NCBI GenBank assembly: GCA_015680685.1
Contig: MNCI01006793.1
Location: 1,489,967-1,553,966 of the forward strand
Direction: 5' to 3'
DNA length: 64,000 bases
DNA from: Gnetum montanum
Taxonomy: Eukaryota; Streptophyta; Gnetopsida; Gnetales; Gnetaceae
In this document: in pieces, positions 8,817 to 17,782 of the stretch
Layout of the letters: each line of letters opens with the position of its first letter
How positions within the stretch are numbered: position 1 is the stretch's first letter
Notes under the pieces: model-generated
What the model saw: only the letters and a program-made list of their open reading frames with translations
The model's database searches: none
Told to the model about the DNA's origin: nothing
Program-made: the position numbers and the translations under genes

Positions 8817-11308
8817 TGGATTCATTTTACACAACCACAACCGCCATGGTGGCCGCTGATTTGGGTGCCACATCTGTGAACCCCATCGCCACCACTAGAC
8901 CTGCTTCTGGTGTTGTAGAACCTCAAGGATCGTCATGTCATTGAGACTGCAGGGAAAAGACCCCGTATTTACCGTTGTGACCCTTGAGGAATACAACTTC
9001 ATCTGCGTCAAGATCCAGGCGAAGCTTGCCCTTAGCCAAGCCGAAATTGAGGCAAAATGAAATTTTGAGATGATCCATGGAGGAGGTCAGGATTTCACTC
9101 CAACAGCCTATGACATCATCCCTTTAACAGACCATCACCATGAAATTATAACACAGTTGGTCATGGCTAAGAGTCAGGCTACCAGGGCTATGTTGGAACC
9201 CCAGAACAGGGAGGAAGAGGATGATGAGTTTGCGGCCCAATCTGAGCATTCATATCACACTCTAAGACCCCATACCTACATCAATCCTTCATTCCCTCTC
9301 AACGGAGAAGCGGCCCCTCTCAATCCTGCCATGACCACACAGACGCACATCCCTGTCATTCCACAAGCCACTACGCAGTCATCCATCCTACAAGTGTAAA
9401 TACCCCAAAATAACATGGGGGCAGTCTCGTCACTGCGCATAATCAGCATCCCATCAGTGGTCCCAGCAACCACTGCACCTCATTTCATCCCTCAGATCCA
9501 ACCCCATGCCATATCCACAACTTGCCCGGTGCAGACTTTATCACTTCCGCCCCCCGAACCCAACAAATCGCCACTTTCGTTCAGCCACAGACATCCGTCC
9601 AACAGCCCACCGTGAGTCAGTGGAACATCCTCGTGGCATCACATAACCAGTCTGTGGTACATGGTGTACAACCCTCGGTTGCACCTGTAATGTATGTTCC
9701 AAAAATGATCCTGCAATATCCCTATCCTTATCCTGCGCAGCTAGCGGTGGCTAACCTCTCTTCTCAAACCGGTGGGTGGTGGTCCTCACAGGCCCCCCTG
9801 TCTGCAGGGATCCCTGCCCCACCATTCGCCGGCCAGACAATTTCGCCATTTCCACTCCCCGGCACCGCTCCCCCAGTTCAACCCCCTATGCCTTCTGCAC
9901 AGACATCTTCATCGATAGGCTTAGACCAGGCCTTCTTGCTTATTCAGACCCTTACTGAGGAGGTTAGGCGTCTTAAGGCTGCTGGCTCAGAAACTATACA
10001 GATCATGGACTTTTACCAAGATGATCCTATTAGTATAGTGGTCCTCATGCTGTCGTCACCACTAGGGATGTCCTTGCCTCATTTTACCAAGTATAATGGG
10101 GAGGGGGATCCCAATGCTTACTTGGTCACCTTCAGATCCGAATCCTTGCTGTTGCAACAGTGGCCTCACATGATTATCCGCGTCTTTGCTATGTCTTTAA
10201 CAAGGAAAGCTCTAGATTGGTATCGAGCCCTCCCACGCTCTTCCATTTCAACCTTGGAAAAGATTTTGACACAGTTCGTGACTCACTTTAAATACAACTT
10301 AAAGCCAAAAGTCACGTTAGATCAACTCATGGGAGGGAGACAAGACCTGTTCGAACCAGTCCCGAAGTTCATACAGCGCTGGAGTGCTACTTTGAATGAA
10401 ATCCATGAGCCAATCACAGAGCCATACTTACTAGCCATCTTCAAAGGAGTAGTCAATGACTTTATCAAGTCAAAGATGTATTATCTTTCCCCTAACTCCT
10501 TGCACCAGGCTTTCGCCCAAACTAAAAGCATCCAGGATGCTGCGGAGGCCAGCAAAGACCCGGCGTATGTCGCCTACAAGAATGCTCACAACAAAGGCAA
10601 GGACAAAGGTAAAGCGACGAAAATGACAGTGGCTGCGCTGGCTGAGGGCACAAAGAACAAGAATAAGAAGGCACCTACGGCGCCTCCTGAGACCACGACC
10701 AGCACGGGCAGCACTAGGCAAGACACCGCTGCCCCTGAAGGGCCCCCCAGCCAAAACCAAACTTTGAGTGCAAAGACCGCTCAAAGTATACAACCCTCCC
10801 TATAAAACACTCAAAACTGTTGAAAAAATTGTTAGGGGCAGGATACATTCAACTCAAAAGTGTATCCGAAGAAGCTCTAAAGCGTCACAGACGCCATTGT
10901 AAACTGCTAAAGAACCCTTCTCTAGCCCTAGCTAACAAACCACCAGTTCCGAGATCTTTCAGGCTGGACCGTTTCTGTGACTACCACCAATTGTGTGGTT
11001 ACGACACAGATTATTGCTGGGCGTTGAAGGATGACATTCAATGCATGATTGACGACGGTCATTTGAAACTAGATGGCAGTAGTCCAACGCGTCCGGAAAA
11101 CCAAGCGTTGCATGTGTATAAGGATCCGTTGAATGTAAACGATGCACCTTACACAATCAACATGGTGAGTACGGACGGTGAGAGGAAAGTACCACCCAAA
11201 CAACCTTTTGTTTTGCATGTACCTACCAGCTCACCAAGGGGGGCAAACCTTTCATTGACAGCTAGTGTTGCCTCAAAGCTACCCTTTATCATTAGGGCAC
11301 CTTCTTAG
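8817..11308 (+). pseudogene. Element A gag
   Basis: Gag forms the virus-like particle and packages RNA. The likely start is the ATG at 8817 (MDSFYTTTTAMVAADLG), soon followed by a stop at about 8942; the N-terminal ~230 codons are broken. The frame is open from 9522 to 10805: a Pro-rich region, then a coiled segment LDQAFLLIQTLTEEVRRLK, then the retrotransposon gag core (FTKYNGEGDPNAYLVTF, KALDWYRALP, TQFVTHFKYNLKPK) and a Lys-rich tail. In the following frame (10820-11308) a zinc-knuckle-like motif is visible, CDYHQLCGYDTDYC, with LKDDIQCMIDDGHLK behind it. The gag of element B has the same order. Frameshifts separate the pieces. Confidence 0.85.
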
Positions 11309-11668
11309 AATGCCACTCAGCCATGCAGTAACAGCAAAGCCACGGCCTCGTCCGCGCCCACACCTAGGGCACCTTTCATCATCAGGGCGCCAAAACCACC
11401 GGCTTCTCCTCTCACGCAGGGGTAGGCCTCTAACCAAAGCTGCCAACCATCACCTGACAAATGAAAGGGAGAGGACACATCTGTTAATGCTACAAAAGAC
11501 CACTTTATGCTCGGCTTCCCTAAGCCTAGGCCCCTGGCCTTTGTGCCTTCACCTGTACCTCAGAGGCAGGATAAAGGTGCAGAAACGCAGCCACCCCCTC
11601 TCGGCAAGAAAAAGAACAACCCCCCGACTGACACCATTCCACCTCGGGAGATTCATCTCTTGGGATGA
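11190..11668 (+). other. Element A gag-PR linker with short peptide repeats
   Basis: This Pro-rich spacer lies between the zinc knuckle and protease. It carries repeats of the form K-x-P-F-[IV]-[IL]-x-[AV]-P: KQPFVLHVP and KLPFIIRAP are visible, with a further PFIIRAP-type unit in a shifted frame near 11370. Element B has at least four such units in the same place. No domain is recognised. It may be a flexible or processing linker. Confidence 0.6.
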
Positions 11669-12598
11669 ATGGAGGAAGATAAGGGGCATAAAAAACCTAG
11701 CCGAGAGAAGGATCTCCTCGATGCGTTTAAGCAGGTCAAACAGGCTCTGAAACAAAAAAATACAACGCTGAGCCTCTATGACCTGCTCATGACATCCCAA
11801 GAACACCCTGAAGCTATGTTCTGCATGTTGACATCCATACCTGTGGATGAAAGCTTACCAGTGGAGGAGGAAGCGATACACGCTGTCATGTTTCCTTTCG
11901 AAGCTGAGCGACCTAAGCCTACCTCGCTGACCTTTCATGACGAGTCCATCAAAGATGATCCTGAGAAAGGTCAGGTGACAACTGAACCCATGTTCATCAT
12001 CATTCGGGTCAGTCAGTACCTGATCCGGAGGGTACACATGGATGATGGCGCAGCTACAAATGTTGTCCCTTATCCCATCATGGATAGGTTGGGTCTGGTC
12101 AACCACATCATTCCCACAATGACAACATGTATAAAGTCATTCAATGGAGCAAGGGTTCAAGTCAAGGGGATAATGCATATCAAGTTCATGGTAGGGGATC
12201 AAATCCCAACGGACGCCACATTCCTAGTCGTCGAGGAGATGCCTGGGTTCAACTTGATCTTAGGGAGGTCCTGGTTAGCCCAGTTGAGGGCAGTTTCATC
12301 ACCGATACATTAGGAAATCCACCTACCCTATGCAGGAGGGGAGGTCATAATACGCGGTGATGAAATCACCCCCAAGACTGTCAACAACATTGAAGAAGAG
12401 CAGGTTCGGAGATAGAAACATCGAATGATCAAACCCATCCCCGAATCCCTCAACAAACTGAAACTAATGATGACAGTCTAGCCTGGGCTAATCTACCATT
12501 TCAGGATGGCAGCATGGAGGAGTCGGACCATAAATCTCTCCGCCCTTACGCAACACCGAATGTAAAGGCCATTAGGAAAAAATTGCGAATTAGTGATT
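11669..12598 (+). pseudogene. Element A aspartic protease and downstream spacer
   Basis: The 214-codon frame to 12313 contains the retropepsin active site as VHMDDGAATNVV (about 12035) and the C-terminal ILGRSWL motif (about 12270), preceded by a conserved spacer with a VEEEAIHAVMF segment. The enzyme would cleave the Gag-Pol precursor. A TAG follows SSPIH at 12314; the same SSPIH continues to QEIHLPY in element B, so this is a CAG-to-TAG change. Beyond it, a stretch near 12535-12598 (NVKAIRKKLR) resembles the N-terminal edge of RT, although RT proper begins 5 kb later. Confidence 0.85.
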
Positions 12599-12599
12599 G

Positions 12600-12836
12600 A
12601 ACCAAATGACATTTACGCGCATTATCATGTTTTTACCAATTATCACCATTTACGTTTAGCAGTTCGTTTTCATCCAATACATATTTACGCTACAAAAATT
12701 TTCAATGTTTACGCTTGCCATTCCTTACGCTATTGCATTTCTATTATGTACGCTATTTATGTATTTTGATCACTCTAGTCCAATTACGCAGAAAAATACA
12801 TTACCATCAATTACGCTCTCCATATTACGCAAAGAG
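12600..12836 (+). other. TTACGC-rich spacer after PR
   Basis: No coding frame. The word TTACGC, or a one-base variant, recurs about ten times in this spacer. The same word is frequent in the LTR of this element (for example 23110-23160 and 23390-23480). Confidence 0.5.
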
Positions 12837-12991
12837 GGCTCGCAACGGCCTTAAACTAGTTATGGCCCGCAATGGCCTAAAACTAGCCACGGCCCACAAC
12901 GGCCTAAAACTAGCTTCCAGATTACGCAAACGCCCATAATGGCCCGCAATGGCCTAAAACTAGTGATGGCCCGCTATGGCCTTAAACTAGC
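12837..12991 (+). repeat. Element A post-PR short array
   Basis: Five units start at 12837, 12864, 12891, 12940 and 12968. Each is GGCCCGCAATGGCC followed by (T)TAAACTAGC with small changes. The skeleton matches the post-IN array at 21289. Related units sit after PR in element B (45321-45372) and between RT and the hairpin array in D (32578-32954). Confidence 0.85.
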
Positions 12992-13157
12992 AATTCCATT
13001 CCGTCGCAACATAACTTAAGCGAAATCGTTAACAACTACACTTACACTTTGTAGATGAAAACACAAAACACAAAAAAAATAAATAACATTTAAAATCATC
13101 GTAAGATCTTATAGCTAGTCTTTCAGTCATTCACATAAAACCATGCGTAAACTACAA

Positions 13158-14496
13158 TTACGCATCTCGTCTCATGCCACTGTCACCGGTATCTCTCAAG
13201 TCCGGCTCTAGACCTAATAAATCGTCCTCTAGTGGGTCTTCTCTTCTGGAAAGTATTCCTTCATGAGGAATTTCCTCTTCACGAGGTTCTTGCTCTAACA
13301 CCGGCTCAACAGGAGGACGTTCTTCCTCATTACGCCCCTCTTCCTGTACTTGCTCCTTAGCTGGTTCATCTTCTCTATCCTCTTCTGGTACCTAGATACG
13401 GAGAACATATTAGCAAAACAGCACTTGACGACATAACCAAAAAAAATTCATATTTAGTCATGATTAAACTTACTCGCGATGATCCTGCTTCTGCAGCAAA
13501 GGGAAGCTTTTCTAAACCAGCCCATAGACACTCCATGATTTCATCCTTAGTCAGGTCAGACCACACTCCATCTCCCAGAGTAGCTCCAGCCTTCACTTTC
13601 ACTTTCTCCACGCTAGTCCAACGAGGTGGGTCAGGGAAGAAGGTAGGGACAGTAGTCTCGCCCCTGGGGAGAGTCACCTCCCTTTCCGGGGATGCACTTA
13701 TAGTCACCTGCTCTTGAAACTTCTTGAAGGCTTCGGATGCCCCAATGACGTCGAGGAAGACTCGCAAGGATTGAGCTTCAACGGCAGAATCGCGGTAATG
13801 TTTACGATAAGCTATGCTTTCTTGCTTATACAAATGCTTGTGGTCTTTTTCCTTCTACCCCATTCTTGCACATTTGCGCAGAAATCCCTCTAGTCTTGGC
13901 TTTTTTGAGCTAACATCTCTATCTGCATCCGCTGCTCTACCAATGCCCAACTGGTTTGCACGCTGTTCTTGATGGTGGTCCAATAACGGGAGTAGTCAAT
14001 AACAGCAGTACGCCAGTCCTCGTCACCCATTTCCCGCGCCTGTAGGAACTCGCATCACGACTTTAAGGCTCCGACCTCTTTGGTCAGAGACTCATTCTTC
14101 TTCTCTAACCTCTGCATCCTTTTCCAGAGGTTCTCATTTACACCTTTACTCTCCCATAAGGAGCGAGTCAAGCATAATGCACATTTACGCATCTCCTCAT
14201 AAATGTGGCGTGGCATGACCGCCCCATCGGATGGAGGCTCCACTATGTCCAAATCAATGGGCTTCGTTGGGTCCCTTCGAAGGCGAGCTCCTAATAGCAA
14301 ACATCATCAATATATATGAAACATTACCACGGCATAATAAGATAAACCTATTATAGCTACAATCTACCAGCTTCAGGATCGACGCACTCGAGGCGCTCAA
14401 TCATATCATTGACAACGCCTTCCATGAAGGTGAACTTGTTAGGAAAGTCTCTCCATGCTCTGCTCACAGTGGCGGATGTAGACGTATCCTCTTCTC
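13158..14496 (-). pseudogene. Exons 6-8 of the antisense gene: coiled coil and acidic tail
   Basis: Exon 6 (14368-14496) reads EEDTSTSATVSRAWRDFP onward to VDPEAG. Exon 7 (13474-14290) opens with ARLRRDPTKPIDLDIVEPP and contains heptad-like stretches (LWKRMQRLEKKNESLTKEV, then a long Gln/Glu-rich region) and a final region DLTKDEIMECLWAGLEKLP. Exon 8 (13158-13391) is strongly acidic: PEEDREDEPAKEQVQEEG, several EREE-like runs, then a TAA stop. The donor GTAAGT at 13473 and acceptor TATCTAG at 13392 join exons 7 and 8. Two stops in exon 7 are TGA and TAG at plausible Arg and Gln codons. Confidence 0.6.
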
Positions 14497-14566
14497 CTGT
14501 AGCGTAGTCGAGTTAGAAATTCTAATTACTAACAGAACTCTTCAAAGTTTCCAACACATTCATTAC

Positions 14567-14841
14567 CTCTACCAGTCACAGTGGGGAGCCCACCAACATC
14601 TTCTACCTCCTCCCTCGCTTCACACAGAAGAGTCAGTGCGTCGCTTGTCCCAACAGCTGGGGCCACTTCACGCACAAGAGTCTGTGCGTCGCTTGTCCCT
14701 ACAGCTGGGGCCTCCTCACACACAAGGGTCTGTGTGTGGCTCATCCTAACAGTGGGGCCTCTTTTTCTAAAACTGGGGCCCCTTCCCCATGACTTAGTAT
14801 CACTGCCCCTGTTTCAGGGGTCAGCTGCTCCGTAACTTTCT
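14567..14841 (-). repeat. Exon 5 with 51-bp coding tandem repeats
   Basis: The minus strand encodes a 17-residue unit, EAPAVGTSDAQTLV-like, about 2.5 times between roughly 14620 and 14760. A degenerate first unit lacks one base relative to the others, which shifts the frame. The exon ends at a GTAATG donor (14566). Confidence 0.6.
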
Positions 14842-14936
14842 CTAGTCATATCACATAATACACTTAATATATCATTCAAAATACTCTAAATAAACATTGT
14901 GTAATACAACTTTTAATACATTTCTTCCATTCTTAC

Positions 14937-15985
14937 CAGGCGGAGGTTTACTCCGCTGAACTCTAACTTCCACGGTTCGGCTTGTGCCACTCTCAGGCTC
15001 CACAGAGGCCTCGGTTAAATGAAGCCTTTTGCGCCAAGCTGAGGGTTTCACAATTTCTGTTGCCAAACGTTTCCCTCATGAGGCATCGCCAGTGTAAGTG
15101 GGCATTATCCTACCTACGCTGTCGGGGCCTCGTATTCGCGACGTCGCCAAATCCCTGGTCATTATCGACAGAGATTCCCCAATCCCTTCCGGAGGATCTT
15201 GCCCACAGGTAGTGCTGAGGATATGAATAATCCAAGGCCTAGATAGCTGGTCTCGGTCTTGTTGCACCCAGACCCCATTCCTTTGGATGACCAAGAATTT
15301 AGCAAAACATTGAAGGTAGGCTATGAAGAAGGCGTAATGCACGTTGAAATGAGACTCGAGCTTCTTGCAAAGCCTGATCATCTCAGTGCGTAGTCCCTCA
15401 ACAAAATAGCTTGCCCAATTGAACTGGGTTCCTTCTTCTAGAACCTCCCGCATAATACAGGTCTGCTCTATGGAAAAGAACCTTCCTTGTGAGAGAGTTT
15501 TGGGAAAAGTCTGGGCCTGGAAAAGGGGATAAATTGTCTTGGCGACTTCTAGTTGGATTCTTTCACAAGGGATCCCTTTGGGCTCCTTCTTGACCCCTAC
15601 CCACTCCTCCAGTCACTCCTGATAGGAGAGACTCCTCTTTACCTTCTCCTCTATGGGAAGGCCATCAGAGGAGACCCTGAAAAGGTCTTCAAAGAGTTAA
15701 GCGTCAATGTCAAAATTTACACGTATGTGATGCACGTGCGTGCAAAAACGCTCCGCCTTTTCGCTGAAGGATTTGATCAGGGTTAGCATTTCACTGGCAG
15801 GGACATCAAGAGTCATGGCTAAGAATAAATGCATTAGCCTCGCTTCTCATATCTTGGTGACCACCACAATTGGGTCTCCTACATGGCCGAGCTAGCGTTG
15901 TGCATCCTTGATGTCGCCGTAGCGGAAGAGGACGGTATTCGCCTCGCAGCTGGAAATTGTAATGGTAATCTCTCGAGATTCCCTA
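14937..15985 (-). pseudogene. Exon 4 of the antisense gene: unrecognised domain
   Basis: About 1.05 kb is readable as one frame with a few stops (TAG, TGA and TAA where Gln, Arg/Trp and Gln would fit). Visible segments: VLFRYGDIKDAQ, GDPIVVVTKI, LMHLFLAMTLDVPASEM, VKKEPKGIPCERI, LSQGRFFSIEQT, and the clean 125-codon stretch MREVLEEGTQFNWASYFVEG to PTYTGDAS, whose middle includes LCKKLESHFNVHYAFF and KFLVIQRNG. I do not recognise the family. Extra ORFs of unknown function are known from plant Ty3/gypsy elements, some in antisense, and this could be one. It joins the HAD-like exons upstream and coiled-coil exons downstream. Confidence 0.55.
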
Positions 15986-16084
15986 ACTGAACAATGTAAG
16001 ACACAGGGCAAACAAAAACATTATTATGAGATGTTCAAAATTCACAATTACACCACACAATAATAGAATACGCAGCAGTTTTAC

Positions 16085-16897
16085 CAAGTCCAAATGGCAA
16101 AGGAAATGGAGGAAGTTTCCTCTGCACGTCCTCAACGGTAAGGGGCGGATCCAACGTCCAATCGTCATGTAGCCACCCGAGATTCCAGCAATTCTCAAAA
16201 GTGTCAGCATAACGGGTGGGATACTCATGAATATCAAAGCCAATCTACCCCATCACACCAGCGCGTACGTTGCTAGTTGAGGTAAACGCATTTATCGCCG
16301 TTTCGGTCCATGACAAAGTATCGCCATCCCCTACTAACTTGTTCTTATGAATAAAAAATCTATACCATACCACATAGGCTTATCTCATGCTTTACAAAAC
16401 TCAGACAATAGACATATAATGAAAATATAGCCAACAAAATCACTTACCCACCTGAGTAGTACACCGTGCCTGGTGGGTTCTGGAAGTAGGTCGAAACATG
16501 GCGGGCCACGAACAAAGTGTTGTATGCATGGTAGCAACTAAACTGGGCCATTTCCCAGATCCAACTTAAGCACCTCAATCCTCGGGCACTAAGTTCTTGG
16601 TCCTGGGGACGACCAGTATCGATGGCCCCATCTATCAAGAAAGCCAAAATTCCCTGCGCAGAACCCACTAACAGGTGCTCCAAAATGGCACCAGCAATAT
16701 CTCCTGACAAATTAGACCATATAATAACGATGTAGTTACGTAGTAAAAACTGCAGAAACTCCAGTGCACCCTTTCGAAACCATATGGCCCTCCCATGCAA
16801 CCGAGTCTGCGGGGGAGGGACATTAGGCACGATTGGGTTTATGCAGCATAAAACCCCAACAATATCTAAGATGATTAAGACAGGTCTCAGCATAACA
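16085..16897 (-). pseudogene. Exons 2-3 of the antisense gene: FCP1/NIF-like HAD domain
   Basis: Exon 2 (16448-16897) is open for 150 codons. In order: RPVLIILDIVGVL (motif I region; the first Asp is present, the second position is Val), FRKGALEFLQFLLRNY followed by VIIWS (motif II region), AFLIDGAIDTG, LSWIWEM, and YNTLFVARH followed by NPPGTVYY. In FCP1-type phosphatases the last segment is NTLLVDDSPYK then NPP; here the two Asp residues are lost. Exon 3 continues with EYPTRYADTF, NLGWLHDDW, VEDVQ and PFG, matching the usual tail of that fold. HAD phosphatases of this type dephosphorylate proteins such as the RNA polymerase II tail; this copy lacks metal ligands and was probably inactive. 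The assignment is by motif order, not by a search. Confidence 0.65.
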
Positions 16898-17438
16898 CTG
16901 TACAGAAAACGCAATAAACAGATCAACGTTTAGACTTACGTTTGCATGTTTAAATATAGAAAACCTACAAATTACACTTAGCTATTCATGTCGAAACCGC
17001 CCAAACCCTTGCGACAGCGCAAGGTTTGTCCCTGATAACGGCGATAGGCGCAACCCCATTAAACCCTCGTCTTAACACGAGATCCATAGTCTAAAATCCT
17101 CATTTACGTGAACGACGCTACAAGAATAAACACTGCTAAAACAACACAAGTATGCAAGGAATGGCCTACCAGTTCAAAGGCGTAGGGTCCCGCACTTCGA
17201 CCACTGCTTACGAAGCGCGTTACAGATTCTCTTGCACCTCGTCGATCTTCGCCAATTTTTCATTCTTTCTTTTCGCTTTAGGCGCCATTATCGTAGCTTC
17301 AAAGCCTTCACAGTTTCACACTTTCACATCTTTGCAAACTACGCGTTCTAATATTTTGCTCCTCTTCCTCTCGCTCTGGATAGTTAGGAATTTGAATTTG
17401 CGATAGCCAACAGCCCGTTCTTACTGAAAACTGCTTAC

Positions 17439-17446
17439 TTATATAC
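17439..17446 (-). promoter_or_regulatory. TATA box of the antisense gene
   Basis: TATATAA on the minus strand about 150 bp upstream of the proposed ATG at 17288. It would place the promoter just outside the RT N-terminus, driving transcription against gag-pol. Confidence 0.45.
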
Positions 17447-17768
17447 AAGATTTAATCGACTCGATACCCGATTTCAGCGAAATTGCCCAAATATTGGTGT
17501 TAGTATGAGCTGGAACTCGGAGATCAAAATATTAATTGCATCAGATATCGCATGCATTGCAGTCCGAAACAACCCTAAACTACTGTATTTTATTTCCTCA
17601 TAATTAGGTTTCATTAATTATAGGCTGTTCGCAAAATTTAAAATTAAGTTAGCTTTACACAGCAATGTCACGTCACTTCCTGTACACTAAACTAAATGTT
17701 ATTTGTTAAACACTTATCGCACCAAACTTAATAATCTTTCTAATTACTCTCGCATTTGACAATTTTGT

Positions 17769-17770
17769 AG
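17769..17770 (+). promoter_or_regulatory. Candidate sense-strand splice acceptor before RT
   Basis: ATTTTGTAG ends at 17770, 13 bp before the first ATG of the RT frame (17783). A CTAAT branch-point-like word lies about 30 bp upstream. In Ogre elements an intron is known between PR and RT, so this could be the acceptor that removes the antisense gene from pol mRNA. I could not identify a convincing matching donor after PR. Confidence 0.4.
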
Positions 17771-17782
17771 GATAATCGACAG

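Larger units (their letters stand above)
13158..17288 (-). pseudogene. Antisense multi-exon gene inside element A
   Basis: On the strand opposite to gag-pol I can trace an eight-exon model: ATG at 17288 (MAPKAKRKNEKLAKIDEVQ), then exons about 16897-16448, 16343-16085, 15985-14937, 14841-14567, 14496-14368, 14290-13474 and 13391-13158, ending in TAA at 13158. Junctions follow GT-AG and several are strong: donors GTAAGTG (16447), GTAAGAA (14936) and GTAAGT (13473); acceptors TTTTCTGTACAG (16898) and ATTGTTCAG (15986). A TATATAA box lies upstream at 17439-17446. Exons 2-3 resemble an FCP1/NIF-type HAD domain; later exons hold an unrecognised domain, a coiled coil and an acidic tail. Nonsense transitions in exons 3, 4 and 7 and a one-base deletion in exon 5 make it a pseudogene. 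Exon 1-2 splicing is the least certain. Confidence 0.7.

Noticed and set aside
10470-10793. 107-codon minus ORF
   Set aside because: It lies opposite the open gag frame of element A and is a shadow with no family resemblance.
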